A stretch of DNA of 64,000 nt from JAWPMT01 sp965229785 (GTDB lineage: Bacteria; Bacteroidota; Bacteroidia; Cytophagales; Cyclobacteriaceae): the NCBI GenBank assembly GCA_965229785.1, contig CBDDJS010000001.1:5270001-5334000 (forward strand), read 5' to 3'. Below the pieces are notes generated by a model, which was not told the origin of the DNA, did no database searches, and worked only from the letters and a program-made list of their open reading frames with translations. The position numbers and the translations under genes were made by a program. Every line of letters begins with the position of its first letter. Positions within the stretch are counted from its first letter, which is position 1. Shown here in pieces: positions 1 to 9,773 of this stretch.

Positions 1-578
1 AAGTAATCCCACCCCCATCTACGACACATAAAAATATGGACAATCAATTCTTGAGTGACATCCAATTTGCACTGAGCTCCAGTCGGACCTTACATTTTGG
101 TTATTGGGCCAATAGCAAACAGGAGTTTACGGAACGCGAAGTTGAGCCACTTTCGTTGGTTTATTATTCGAACAACTGGCACTTAATTGCTTATTGTCAA
201 TTACGAGAAGAATTGCGTGATTTCCGAACTGACCGCATTCAAAAACTAAAGGTAACAGACCATACTTATGACCGATCGAGGCACCCGGAACATCAGGAGT
301 TTCTGGGACGGTCCATGCATGGCTCAGATGCGAAGGAAGCTGTCTTATGGTTCAGTAATGATGTGGCTAACTTCCTTGGAGAACAAAAGTACTGGCATGG
401 ATTTGTAAAATCCGAGGAGGTTGATGGTGGTGTACAAATGTTTTTTTCTACGCCAAGTTATCAATTTCTAGGCCGGTGGATACTGTCTTATGGAACGACC
501 GTGAAGATCATTGCTCCACAAGAGTTGAAAGATCTGGTCCGGGAATTTGTGGTTGAACTCACCAAACATCATGAATAG
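1..578 (+). CDS. WYL-domain transcriptional regulator, C-terminal part (cut by window edge)
   Basis: The reading frame (codons from base 3) is open to the left edge, so this is the C-terminal part of a longer protein; the first ATG in frame, at 36, is probably internal. The visible part fits the WYL-WCX half of YafY-type regulators: a strand-rich segment with PLSLVYYSNNWHLIAYC followed by LRDFRTDRIQKL, which is the conserved WYL core (W/H-L-I-A-Y and F-R-x-D-R-I), then a C-terminal WCX-like region ending near the stop. Members bind DNA with an N-terminal winged HTH, here outside the window, and sense ligands through WYL. Function beyond DNA-binding regulator cannot be read here. Confidence 0.8.
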   Translation, partial: VIPPPSTTHKNMDNQFLSDIQFALSSSRTLHFGYWANSKQEFTEREVEPLSLVYYSNNWHLIAYCQLREELRDFRTDRIQKLKVTDHTYDRSRHPEHQEFLGRSMHGSDAKEAVLWFSNDVANFLGEQKYWHGFVKSEEVDGGVQMFFSTPSYQFLGRWILSYGTTVKIIAPQELKDLVREFVVELTKHHE

Positions 579-848
579 CCATTTCGATGACCAGGGGATT
601 TCGTCATTCCCCGAATCATTCAAAATAATACGAATCATAGGATAAATTATTGATTATAGGGGAATCTGAAATCCCAATTCATTGGAGCACTCAAGCAGAC
701 TCCCTTACGATCAATGTGCCCATAAAATATTGGAAGTACTTGCTTTGATCCAGAGAATGACGCTCGGAGACCCTTCCGTATAATTCCCAGGCTCGGTCGC
801 AAATGTTTTGTGACCGCATCTTGGGCGGCATTTGGAATGTCCGGTTAC

Positions 849-1364
849 TTACAAAAAGGGTGCAATCGAATCTTCAAATTTGACCGGACCTAAAAACCCC
901 TTCTTCAATTGATTGCCTTTGTAAAGGAACGTTTGCGGCATCCAAAGTGCACCAAACAAGGCTTTTGCTTCTTCTGGCGTAGTAATGAATAACTGCATGT
1001 CCGGATGGTTGAGCATCTTTTTTCTCAACAAATAGTTCAGCGCCTGTCGCTCTTCCTCAAAAGAAATGAACCACAATTGAATATCGTTCAATTCAGTCAG
1101 GTGCTTTGACAAAATACTCATGGCTGCCTGACACTGATCGCACTCACTATTGAAGAGCATGACCAGGGTTTTTTTGTTAAAATCTGTCGGATTTCCGGTG
1201 ACGGGATTCATGACCTCCCTGATTTTAGTCAGGGTATTAAATGACCTGGTCCCTTCTTCCCAGCGTTGCTTTTTTTGATATTCACCATAGCCATAATAAA
1301 CACCCCAGCTGCCAAGGCCGAGAATCACCAACACAACCGTTAAAATCAGTATTTTCTTCTTCAT
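849..1364 (-). CDS. Membrane-anchored thioredoxin-like protein
   Basis: The 171-residue protein has one N-terminal membrane segment (about residues 4-25) and then a thioredoxin-like fold with a CDQC redox motif at about 75-78, preceded by a strand (KKTLVMLFNSE) and followed by a helix; a cis-Pro-like MPQTFLY segment lies near residue 142. This suggests a periplasm-facing disulfide or peroxide-related redox protein anchored in the inner membrane. Its start overlaps the stop of the large ABC transporter gene by four bases (ATGA type), so the two are translationally coupled and probably act together. Substrate unknown. Confidence 0.75.
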   Translation of the reverse strand: MKKKILILTVVLVILGLGSWGVYYGYGEYQKKQRWEEGTRSFNTLTKIREVMNPVTGNPTDFNKKTLVMLFNSECDQCQAAMSILSKHLTELNDIQLWFISFEEERQALNYLLRKKMLNHPDMQLFITTPEEAKALFGALWMPQTFLYKGNQLKKGFLGPVKFEDSIAPFL

Positions 1365-4354
1365 CGCCCGCTTCCCCTTGTGATCAATTTTCTAAGTACA
1401 TCGTAATAAAGGGTCACAAACAAAATCAAGGTCATGAACCAAATTACCAGAAGGTTAAAAGTTTTCGTAGGTACTTGCATTCCCAGGAAGTGCTTCTCAG
1501 GGAAATAGAAATTGGCCCTGAAATCAAGTGGGTGTTCCGGGTTGGTCTTTTGTGCATAAATGGGATAGATCTTTTGAACCAGATCATCTCCCGACCTGAC
1601 CACCCTGTGTTCCACCGAAGTATTTTTCAACATGTAAGCAATGCGGTCATTTTCAAATGAATTGCGCAAATTGATAAACGCCGCCTTCTTTTCTTCAGTA
1701 TCAGAAGCAGCCATCAGGAACTTTTCTTTTTCATCGCTTGCCTTGTTTCTACGGTTGTTATAAAACTTTCGAAGTGCATCAAGAAATTCCTTCAAATCCT
1801 CATAAACCCCTTGATTATATTGACCAGGTTGTAATCGGTTCAAATCAAACTGGTTGGCACCCACAATCGCTAATTCCTTGCCTAATTCATTTCTTAGCAA
1901 ATCCAGATTTTCGCCCTGATCAGATTGCTTCAGCGTTTCTTCAGCGACTCTTTCTAATTCAGGAATGTAGTATATGCTTTTGTACTCTGCCTGAGCCGCC
2001 CGGCGGTTGAAATCATAAAGGGGCTGATTGTAATCGTTCTCCTTGAATTGCGATACAGCCAGCGCTTCATACGCCCATCTGGAAGCCATCACCTCGCCTA
2101 TGACCGGCACTTTATCTTCCGTAGTAAGTGTAGCATTGAGTTTATCGAAATTTACGACTACTCCACTAAGCATGAGCTGCGGGATGATCAACAATGGGAT
2201 CAAAATGTAGATGGTCACCACAGAATTGAAACTGGCACTGATGTTTAGTCCCAACATATTGGCGAAACACGAAACAGAGAACAAGATCATCCAATAGGTG
2301 AAGGTCATTCCCTGTATCTCAAGGATCCATACACCCAGTACCGTGAACAATAAAGTCTGAACGGCAGAGACAAAAAACAAGATGGCCACTTTCGAACTCA
2401 GGTAGCTCATTCGACTGAGGTTTAGGAAAGATTCTCGTTTCAGGATCAGACGATCTTTAATGATCTCCTCTGCACTGATCGTAAGCCCCATGAACAGCGC
2501 TACAATGATGCTGATAAAAAAGAATACCGGAATGTTGAGGTTGTCGTTGAATGTATACTCGGATCCAACCGGACTGTAACGCACGATGTAAGCGAGCAAA
2601 AGCGCCAATACCGGTGCTTCCAGCATATTGATGAAGAGGTACTGTCGATTACTCAGTTTTGAAAGGCAATCACGCTTGATGAATACACCTAGCTGCTTTA
2701 ATCGACTGGGAACCGAAAGTGATTTAGGTGGCGCTTCATTGATATCTTCCGGTGTGGCAAATTGATGTTTCTCTTTGAAAAAGTCATGCCATTGAGCCGG
2801 TGAAATTTTTCTTACCTGTGTAAACCTACCATACTCATCCACTACCTTGGTTTCGATGATGCTGAAGATCTGCTCTGGGTTAACATTCCCGCAATTGATA
2901 CAGGCTGCCTGGTCTTTATCGATGTGATCGACGATGGTTTTGAAGTAGGTCACAGCATCCACGGGATTACCGTAATAGATTTGAAATCCTCCAACATCCA
3001 GAATCACCAGCTTGTCGAACATTTTGAAGATATCGGAAGAAGGCTGATGGATAACCACAAAGACCATTTTCCCTTTCAAAGAAAGCTCTTTCAGAAGGTC
3101 CATGATGTTTTCAGAATCCCGTGATGACAGGCCACTGGTAGGTTCATCCACAAAAAGGACAGACGGCTCCCTGAGTAGTTCCAGTCCAATATTGAGGCGC
3201 TTCCGCTGGCCACCGCTAATGGTTTTCTGCAAAGGATTGCCGACTTTCAAATCGCTGGTATCTTTCAGTCCCAGGGAAGTCAACACCTTATTCACCAACT
3301 CATTCAATTCCTCATCGGTAGAGGTCGAAAAACACAGTTTTGCTGCGAAGAACAGGTTCTGATGTACAGTTAGCTCCTCTATCAAAAGATCATCCTGAGG
3401 CACATAGCCAATGATACCTTCCGCACTTTTAGCGTCCTTGTGGATATCAATACCATTGATCCTAACCGAACCTGCAGAAGGCGATTCGTTCCCGTTGAGC
3501 ACATTGAGCAATGTAGATTTACCAGAACCACTCCCTCCCATGATCCCGATCAATTTGCCATTTTGTTCTGCCAGGTTGAAGTCTGTTAGGCCCTTGTTAC
3601 CATTGGAAAACTCATAATCTACATGATCAGCGACAAAAGATAATTTGTGCTGTTGGCCCGACTCGTGGAATCCGCTGATGATATCACTGAAATATATCGG
3701 GGTGATCGAAATGTTTACCCCTCGTATGGAGCTTCCGTTGGAAAACACCTTGACCGAGCCGGGTCGCAAGCCTTGTCCATTTAAGGACAGACCATCATCT
3801 CCCTGATACTTGACAAAGTAGATATCAATACCAGGCACATTGAAGAAAGCCAGAAATCCATTCAGTCTGGCTACCTGGATATGATGCGCCTTCAGCTCAG
3901 CATCGTCGGCACTTACCACCAACACACTTTTTGCCGCGTACTTGTCAGGCTCGTCAGTAGTGACATAAGATTTAAGGTGGTCCACAACCTTCGTTGCGAA
4001 GTTCATGCTATTCCCAATCAGATACAGCAGTTCCTTTTCCCGATCACTTACCTTACCATCGGCAATGATCAATTCCAGCAGCCGAAGCATGACTACCAGC
4101 TTTTGTTCCTGTTTTAGTTCCTTGTTGACCTGATAGCTGAGTTTGATGATCTCTTTGGTCTCATCTCGCTCATCCTGCTCATGAGGTCCTTCCAATAATT
4201 TATCGAAGAACTCCATGTATTTGAGCGCCTCTTCTTTGCTGACGTTTTCCTCCAGAAATCCCTGAACAGCTTCCCTTTCGGAAGAGGTCACGTCATCCTC
4301 CCTGGCAACGATCACCAGCAAACGAAGAATGGTCTTTAACAGATTATCACTCAT
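1361..4354 (-). CDS. TerB-like domain / ABC ATPase / ABC2 membrane protein (ABCG-like) in one chain
   Basis: This 997-residue protein combines an acidic helical N-terminus resembling a TerB-type domain (about 1-130), a beta-rich FHA-like segment (about 145-225), an ABC ATPase and an ABC2-type membrane domain. The ATPase shows Walker A GGSGSGKST near 273-281, signature ISGGQRKRLN and Walker B VLFVDEPTSG, with the SSRDSENIMDLL helix typical of ABCG/white proteins. Several membrane segments follow, then a long soluble insertion and a last membrane helix near the C-terminus. The ATPase-first, membrane-second order is that of ABCG half transporters. It is the first gene of a two-gene unit with the thioredoxin-like gene. 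Export substrate unknown. Confidence 0.85.
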   Translation of the reverse strand: MSDNLLKTILRLLVIVAREDDVTSSEREAVQGFLEENVSKEEALKYMEFFDKLLEGPHEQDERDETKEIIKLSYQVNKELKQEQKLVVMLRLLELIIADGKVSDREKELLYLIGNSMNFATKVVDHLKSYVTTDEPDKYAAKSVLVVSADDAELKAHHIQVARLNGFLAFFNVPGIDIYFVKYQGDDGLSLNGQGLRPGSVKVFSNGSSIRGVNISITPIYFSDIISGFHESGQQHKLSFVADHVDYEFSNGNKGLTDFNLAEQNGKLIGIMGGSGSGKSTLLNVLNGNESPSAGSVRINGIDIHKDAKSAEGIIGYVPQDDLLIEELTVHQNLFFAAKLCFSTSTDEELNELVNKVLTSLGLKDTSDLKVGNPLQKTISGGQRKRLNIGLELLREPSVLFVDEPTSGLSSRDSENIMDLLKELSLKGKMVFVVIHQPSSDIFKMFDKLVILDVGGFQIYYGNPVDAVTYFKTIVDHIDKDQAACINCGNVNPEQIFSIIETKVVDEYGRFTQVRKISPAQWHDFFKEKHQFATPEDINEAPPKSLSVPSRLKQLGVFIKRDCLSKLSNRQYLFINMLEAPVLALLLAYIVRYSPVGSEYTFNDNLNIPVFFFISIIVALFMGLTISAEEIIKDRLILKRESFLNLSRMSYLSSKVAILFFVSAVQTLLFTVLGVWILEIQGMTFTYWMILFSVSCFANMLGLNISASFNSVVTIYILIPLLIIPQLMLSGVVVNFDKLNATLTTEDKVPVIGEVMASRWAYEALAVSQFKENDYNQPLYDFNRRAAQAEYKSIYYIPELERVAEETLKQSDQGENLDLLRNELGKELAIVGANQFDLNRLQPGQYNQGVYEDLKEFLDALRKFYNNRRNKASDEKEKFLMAASDTEEKKAAFINLRNSFENDRIAYMLKNTSVEHRVVRSGDDLVQKIYPIYAQKTNPEHPLDFRANFYFPEKHFLGMQVPTKTFNLLVIWFMTLILFVTLYYDVLRKLITRGSGR

Positions 4355-4382
4355 GGCAAGTTAGGTTTTAGCGGTGTGTTTA

Positions 4383-4415
4383 AACAAAAAAAGCATTGAA
4401 CGCGCCAATGCTTTT
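4383..4415 (-). terminator. Rho-independent terminator after the lipoprotein gene
   Basis: A perfect 10-bp stem (4389-4398 with 4406-4415) lies just after the stop at 4434. In minus-strand reading it is followed by a run of seven T. It separates the lipoprotein gene from the ABC transporter unit that starts at 4354. Confidence 0.8.
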
Positions 4416-4433
4416 CGTTGGGTAGGTGATGTC

Positions 4434-5339
4434 TTACTCTACGATAGAGGCTCTGATTCTTTTCACCTCACCGGAAAGGCGGGTCAAAAGTTCTTTATTG
4501 AGCTGTAGTGATCCGGTATTATTGGCAATTTGTTGCTCAATGTCTCCCAAATCCTCTTCGTAAATGGTCTTCAATTTGTTCAACTCGGTGGTCATTGTTC
4601 CAAGTGCTTCTGTTTGGGGCACCTCGCCGATCACTTTGATCAAATCATCTAATGTTTGCTTTTGCTTGATCACAATCTCTACCAAAGGTTGTAGCAGTTT
4701 GTTTCTCAGGTTTTCAGGAAGATCATCAGGATTGCTATCGATTACACCCATAGTGATGTAAAGTCCTTCAACAAACGATCCTGAAAGTGCTACTGCGGCC
4801 AGGTTGATGCGATCCAATGTTTGCAAACGATCTTTAGTAACCGACATTACCTCATCAATCAAGATCGCCAAAGAATCTCTGTTCCCTACGTTTTCTTCGA
4901 ACCTGGAAAGCAAGTCAATATCAATCGCTGAGGCTACGCCAATGGCTTCTGCCAATTGCTGGCAAACCTGAACCGCTTCATATACAGCATCCGTCTGATC
5001 ATAAGAAGAAAGGTATCCGATATCAGTAGCATACACGCCAAGGTTAAGTGCTGCTTTGTCTGAAGATGTCGTGTAACGATCAGAATTATCCAGTGAGTTG
5101 ATCAACTCCGTGTTGAAATCGCTACCGGTAGCCATCAATAAGAATGGCACTTCAGATGGTGGTGGAAGATCTTTGATGTAAGCGTCAATGTCGCTGGCAA
5201 TCTCTTTTTGAGCCGCGGCAAACTCGTCACTGGCATTGGACTGCTCCGTATTAGATGACCCTCCGCCACAAGCCCCAAGCAGGGTGATTACGGCCAACAG
5301 GACCAACGCATTAAACAACTTTGATGAAACGGATTTCAT
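4434..5339 (-). CDS. Lipoprotein of unknown function, helical
   Basis: Start chosen at 5339 (MKSVSSKLF) rather than the upstream ATG at 5366, because the signal peptide begins there; the lipobox is LLGAC followed by a glycine/serine spacer. The mature part of about 275 residues is almost entirely predicted helix, rich in Leu, Asp and Glu, with coiled-coil-like stretches near the C-terminus. It has no motif I recognise. It is transcribed alone, with a strong terminator behind it. Likely anchored in the inner or outer membrane facing the periplasm. Confidence 0.75.
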   Translation of the reverse strand: MKSVSSKLFNALVLLAVITLLGACGGGSSNTEQSNASDEFAAAQKEIASDIDAYIKDLPPPSEVPFLLMATGSDFNTELINSLDNSDRYTTSSDKAALNLGVYATDIGYLSSYDQTDAVYEAVQVCQQLAEAIGVASAIDIDLLSRFEENVGNRDSLAILIDEVMSVTKDRLQTLDRINLAAVALSGSFVEGLYITMGVIDSNPDDLPENLRNKLLQPLVEIVIKQKQTLDDLIKVIGEVPQTEALGTMTTELNKLKTIYEEDLGDIEQQIANNTGSLQLNKELLTRLSGEVKRIRASIVE

Positions 5340-5428
5340 AAATATGGTTTTTTTGAGGTTAGTCAAATCTTCGAAATATCGGGGTAAATTAGTAAGCCTT
5401 GAGGTTTATTTAAAATCTTTCGAGTCAA

Positions 5429-6316
5429 TCAATCGAAATTTTCACCGTAATCAAATATCTCGGCCACATTTCTTTTGATCTTGACACACAGTTCATTGAG
5501 CGGAAGGTCGTTGACATCTTCGCCAAATGGATCTTCAATTTCTTCGGCAATCAACTCCACACTCAACAGAAAATAAAACGCCAGCATGACGAGCGGAACA
5601 CTCCAATAATGCACCTCCCAGATGAAACTCACGGGTAATGTCACCGAGTAGATAAACAGAAATTTCTTAATGAACATGCTGTACGAATACGGGATAGGTG
5701 TACTCTTGATGCGTTCACAGGCTCCAATGATGTCCAAAAACCCTTTCAGTTCCTTGTCCAATACGATGAGTTGATCGCCATCAATAACACCTTCCCGACG
5801 CAATTTCTCAACCCGACGATACATCATATTGGTAATGGTGTTTGGGCGATGTTTGCTCTTGATCACATCCTCCTTCATCTCATCGTCGATCATGTCCAAC
5901 TCGCCCACACGAATGCTGCTACGTAAGTGCTCTTTCATGGCGAATGTGATGTTCGGGATCATTTTTTTGAAGAACTGTCGGTCTTCCTTTCTATCAGCGG
6001 GAATGAAATTGTTGAACTTCACCGCCAGCATACGGGTATCGTTGACTAACCTGCCCCAAAGCTTGCGGCCTTCCCACCAGCGATCATAAGCGGTATTGGT
6101 TCTCAAGACGAGAAACAGCCCCAGAATCACACCTAAAATGGAATGAAAAGCAATCGTCCCGCTATAGTGCCATTCAAAAACATCTATGACAATGAAACAA
6201 AGAAAAGCAGTGAATATGCCCAGAAATAGCAATAATGGCAGTAATGCCCGGATTACATATCTGCTGTAAACGTCAAAAATCAGCGAAAACCAGGATTTCG
6301 GATTATACTGGATCAT
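5429..6316 (-). CDS. Bestrophin-like (UPF0187/RFP-TM) anion channel
   Basis: The 295-residue protein matches the bacterial bestrophin family in length and motifs: an N-terminal WFSLIFDVYSR segment, two membrane helices near residues 20-65, then the diagnostic FLVLRTNTAYDRWWEGRKLWG stretch, later CERIKSTPIPYSY and a closing EEIEDPFGEDVNDLPL acidic segment (the bestrophin calcium-clasp equivalent). Family members form pentameric anion (sometimes cation) channels in the inner membrane. Single gene, same strand as its neighbours but with gaps on both sides. Confidence 0.88.
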   Translation of the reverse strand: MIQYNPKSWFSLIFDVYSRYVIRALLPLLLFLGIFTAFLCFIVIDVFEWHYSGTIAFHSILGVILGLFLVLRTNTAYDRWWEGRKLWGRLVNDTRMLAVKFNNFIPADRKEDRQFFKKMIPNITFAMKEHLRSSIRVGELDMIDDEMKEDVIKSKHRPNTITNMMYRRVEKLRREGVIDGDQLIVLDKELKGFLDIIGACERIKSTPIPYSYSMFIKKFLFIYSVTLPVSFIWEVHYWSVPLVMLAFYFLLSVELIAEEIEDPFGEDVNDLPLNELCVKIKRNVAEIFDYGENFD

Positions 6317-6397
6317 ATGGAAAAAGTAGAGCCCAATATAGTCTAAATTCCTGAGTAGGGTAGTAATACTACCTTTTACGATAGAGTCAGTATCTGA

Positions 6398-6529
6398 TCA
6401 GGGTCGAAAATAAAGCCGATGAGCCGCCCCATCCTCGAACGAAAAGGTTGACGAACTTTCAACAGGTTGCTGCTCCTGAATGGTGAACAAGGAAAATAAA
6501 CTGATGAAAAAACTCGTGGATAGTAGCAT
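6398..6529 (-). CDS. Possible short ORF (43 aa), unproven
   Basis: Six bases after the stop of the T9SS cargo gene an ATG opens a 43-codon frame ending in TGA at 6398. The product begins with a hydrophobic stretch (LLSTSFFISLFSLF) and continues hydrophilic, reminiscent of a small secreted peptide. There is no homology or ribosome-site evidence; the tight spacing is the only argument. The surrounding 219-base gap holds nothing else I can name. Confidence 0.2.
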   Translation of the reverse strand: MLLSTSFFISLFSLFTIQEQQPVESSSTFSFEDGAAHRLYFRP

Positions 6530-6535
6530 GGTCTG

Positions 6536-8608
6536 TTAGTCCAAAATCACTTTAAAAGACTTAACCTGACCCGTTTTGAGAAACACACGTAGCACATAAA
6601 CCCCAGGCTCAGCATTTGTAGGGGTCCAATGTTGCACTGTTCCTTTTTGCTCGGACGTAAGCTCGTAGACCTGGCCAGACACATTCATGAGTCGAAGCCG
6701 CGCAATTGGCTCATCGCTATTCACCTGAAAAGAGGTGGAAACCGGATTCGGAAAAACCTCCAATGAAGAAGTGGCCCTCTGATCAACATCCAGAACGATT
6801 TCAATCTCCAGATCAGGTACATCAGGGAGGGAACTTAATTTAGCCACACCAAAATCGATACCTGCTGGCAGGGTCTCCAGTACTTCGTGCGCTCCGGTTT
6901 CCAGGTCTATTTTTGCCATATATTTCATACCACTGGCCGTGTAGATCATCTTCAACTCATCCTGAGCATCAAAGAAAATGTCTTCAATATGAATAATCTC
7001 AGGATCCAGTTGATACAGGTCCAGGGTGTATTGTCTGGGAACATAGTGCTGATACAGCGTATACGTTCCCCCATCCTGAATAAGGAAATAGACACTCTTT
7101 CTGGTTTTGGAATAAGCGATGCTGCTCACAAAATCCGAGGTTGGAATTGAACTGATGTAGCCGTCAGTCAGATGAGCATAACTTATCCTGTGGGAAGACC
7201 CTGCACCACGAAAATCATTCGTCGCAGAAATGGTATAGTAAGTGTCTTCGCCATCGAACGCCATGTCGAATATGCTTGAAACCTGGTAACTGCGCGGCGT
7301 GAACAAATTTTGGAGTAGTGTCATGTTTTGGGTAGCCGGGTCGATCCGATACATGTTTGTTCCTGAGATCGCATAAATCAGGCCACTGGCATTGGCTGCA
7401 GCGATATCAATTTCACGTGGAAAATCAATGATCTCTTCATTTTGATCTACGAAATGATAAGCTTCGTCATCATATAGCAGGATATCTTCATCGGTAAGGG
7501 CGGTGGGCTCGTATATTAATCCATCTACAAATACGGAATCTGCGAAGGTTATACCACCCGATTCCAGATGTAGCGTGATATAAGCCTTAAGGTCAATCTC
7601 TGTATTTGCTTGTACCGAAAAGCTCAAATAGACCGATTCACCTTTGGCAAGCAAATCTTTTTCCGGTTCCTCCACCTGAATCATGTCGTTGCTTACCTCT
7701 ATCGTACGTATTTGCAGGTCTGTATCAAATCGATTTTTGAGTTTGACGTACCCCGTGTAACCCTGATCAGTTTCCCGCTTGAATGCCTGACTTTTGGGAG
7801 CCAAACCATATGGCTTTGTCGTTTCAATATGGCTGAACACGCCTTTCACATGATGATCAAAACTGAGTGAATATGGCACATAAAAGACAGAATCCGAGTC
7901 AAAATCCACGTGATACAGGGTGTTATTCGCCACACCATAAAGCTCTCCGTACGCATCAAAGGCCAGGTCTGTAAATTCTTCAAAAGCCGGGTCCTTCCAG
8001 ATTTGGTCCGGACTCGGATCTGGGAATAACGTTCTGTTATATCCTTCGTACGTCCACGAAAAATAAGTCAGTAATGCTGTTTCCGAAAGCGGGTTTCGAA
8101 TACGGTTGTTGTAGAAGCCCCCTCCATTGAAATCGACAAAAGTTCCTCCTAAAAACCTGGACCAGATATCACCGGAAGCAATCGCATACTTAACGAGGTA
8201 AGCTTCAGAAAACTGACCTCTTGCTAAAAACTCAATGGTATCCTGATGATAGGTGATGTCCAGAATCTCGAAGGTTTCGGCATCGTCTTCCAGGGTAATA
8301 GAGTTGCGATCCCCGGCATTATTTTCGAGAAAAAACTCGGTTCCTCTGGCTTTCGCGCCAATTAATAGCCCTTCCGCTGTTGATGCAAAGATCCACTGCG
8401 CTTTCTCACTTTCATAATCCTGCAACTGTGTGGTGCCTTCGGGGCCCAACGAAAAAATGGAATGATCGTCGAAAACATATAACTCATTTGGAGCAAGCTG
8501 TATCTCTACCTTATCGGAAGAGCCGGTAGTTGAAGCGATCCGATGCTCCGCCGACTGAGCCTTTGGAAGCTGGAAAAAGTAGGATAAGAGTAATAGTAAA
8601 AAAGTCAT
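6536..8608 (-). CDS. Secreted beta-rich protein with T9SS type A sorting domain
   Basis: The 690-residue product begins with a signal peptide (about residues 1-19, ending AQSA). It ends with a typical type A T9SS sorting domain: SLEVFPNPVSTSFQV, then the WTPTNAEPGVYVLRV core and a basic KSFKVILD tail. The body is mostly beta, Asp/Tyr-rich, with repeated GLIYAISGTNMYRID-like strands that look like a propeller or NHL-type fold. It should be exported through the outer membrane by the type IX system and then attached or released. Binding partner unknown. It lies 45 bases behind the MacA-like adaptor gene on the same strand and may be read through from that operon. Confidence 0.82.
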   Translation of the reverse strand: MTFLLLLLSYFFQLPKAQSAEHRIASTTGSSDKVEIQLAPNELYVFDDHSIFSLGPEGTTQLQDYESEKAQWIFASTAEGLLIGAKARGTEFFLENNAGDRNSITLEDDAETFEILDITYHQDTIEFLARGQFSEAYLVKYAIASGDIWSRFLGGTFVDFNGGGFYNNRIRNPLSETALLTYFSWTYEGYNRTLFPDPSPDQIWKDPAFEEFTDLAFDAYGELYGVANNTLYHVDFDSDSVFYVPYSLSFDHHVKGVFSHIETTKPYGLAPKSQAFKRETDQGYTGYVKLKNRFDTDLQIRTIEVSNDMIQVEEPEKDLLAKGESVYLSFSVQANTEIDLKAYITLHLESGGITFADSVFVDGLIYEPTALTDEDILLYDDEAYHFVDQNEEIIDFPREIDIAAANASGLIYAISGTNMYRIDPATQNMTLLQNLFTPRSYQVSSIFDMAFDGEDTYYTISATNDFRGAGSSHRISYAHLTDGYISSIPTSDFVSSIAYSKTRKSVYFLIQDGGTYTLYQHYVPRQYTLDLYQLDPEIIHIEDIFFDAQDELKMIYTASGMKYMAKIDLETGAHEVLETLPAGIDFGVAKLSSLPDVPDLEIEIVLDVDQRATSSLEVFPNPVSTSFQVNSDEPIARLRLMNVSGQVYELTSEQKGTVQHWTPTNAEPGVYVLRVFLKTGQVKSFKVILD

Positions 8609-8653
8609 TTTGAAGTCTTGTTCGACCTAAAGTTAGCCGCTAGACCTCATACT

Positions 8654-9727
8654 TCACAACTTTTTAACACGCTCCTGTTCGGTTAAACCAGCCAATACTT
8701 CGATGTTGATCCCATCAGACAAGCCCGTTTCTATTTCTCTTTTCTCGAATTGCTGTTCGCCGGTTTCGACTTCTACATAGATCTTTTCGTCCTCAAACAA
8801 CAGATTACTTTCTTTCAGAGCCAGGACTTCTTCACGCTTCTGCAAAACGATATCAGCCGTAGCACTGAAACCCGCTCGCAAAAAGGTGGACTCCTTCAAC
8901 GTGATCGCCGCCCGGATATCGAACTTGATCCCACCTTCATCGTCCGTTCCTTTTGGGGAAATAAACTCAAGATTGGCATCAAATTTTTCCGACTCGATTG
9001 CCCCTACGGAAAGGATAAGGTCCATTCCTACACCAATTCGACCTACTTCTGACTCATCTACACGACCTTCAAAGATCATCTCACTCATATCCGCGACGGA
9101 AGCGATCGTAGTTCCCTCATTGAATGTATTGGATTCAATAATGAAAGAACCTTCTTTCACCGGGATGTCCAGTACCATGCCACTGGCGGTGGCCCGAACA
9201 AGATTAGAAACATTACCCGATCTCTTGGAAGAACCTTCCCGAATTAATTCGAGGTTATTTTCAGCTGCCTGAAGTTCTTGTTGTCGCAATTTGAAGTCCA
9301 GTTCGAATTGGTTGAAATCAAACTGAGAAATTACTTTTTCATCATACAGCTCCTTTTGTCGCTTCATTTCCCGTTCAGCATTTTCATAATTGATGCGCGC
9401 GGTTTCAAGCTGTGTCTCAGCATTGTTGAGGGCCACTACATTGGGAATGATCTTGATCTTCGCCACCAGGTCACCAATGTTTACATTTTCCCCTTCTTCT
9501 ACATAAAGCTCCTGCACAACACCTGAAACCTGAGACTTCAGATCGATTTCCTTTCTGGGGACAATGGAGCCTGTTGCTACAGTCTTCTTAACAATATCCG
9601 TCTTAAACGGTGCATCTGTCTCAAAGATGATCGGTGGTTCCTCAGATTTTTGATAAAGGAAGTAACCTGTGCCGGCAAATGCTGCGACAGCAATCAGGAC
9701 AAAGAAAATGATAAGGACCTTTTTCAT
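8654..9727 (-). CDS. MacA/HlyD-type periplasmic adaptor of a tripartite ABC exporter
   Basis: I place the start at 9727 (MKKVLIIFF), directly before the membrane anchor; a longer frame reaches 9781 and would overlap the upstream permease by eight bases. A single N-terminal membrane helix is followed by lipoyl half (VVQELYVEEGENVNIGDLVAKI), an alpha-hairpin rich in Glu/Lys/Gln (about 110-180), the second lipoyl half (VRATASGMVLDIPVKEG) and beta-barrel/membrane-proximal domains. This is the standard MacA/RND-adaptor layout. It would link the inner-membrane permeases to an outer-membrane TolC-type channel, which is not encoded in the window. It is the last adaptor gene of a four-gene operon. Confidence 0.9.
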   Translation of the reverse strand: MKKVLIIFFVLIAVAAFAGTGYFLYQKSEEPPIIFETDAPFKTDIVKKTVATGSIVPRKEIDLKSQVSGVVQELYVEEGENVNIGDLVAKIKIIPNVVALNNAETQLETARINYENAEREMKRQKELYDEKVISQFDFNQFELDFKLRQQELQAAENNLELIREGSSKRSGNVSNLVRATASGMVLDIPVKEGSFIIESNTFNEGTTIASVADMSEMIFEGRVDESEVGRIGVGMDLILSVGAIESEKFDANLEFISPKGTDDEGGIKFDIRAAITLKESTFLRAGFSATADIVLQKREEVLALKESNLLFEDEKIYVEVETGEQQFEKREIETGLSDGINIEVLAGLTEQERVKKL

Positions 9728-9773
9728 AACAATTAGTATTTGCTTGGGAGTTTGAGTTTTTGAGCTTTCTGGT

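Noticed and set aside
6359..6373. GGTAGTA-A-TACTACC palindrome near T-rich DNA
   Set aside because: The loop is too short for the full stem and the T run lies on the strand without a gene ending there.
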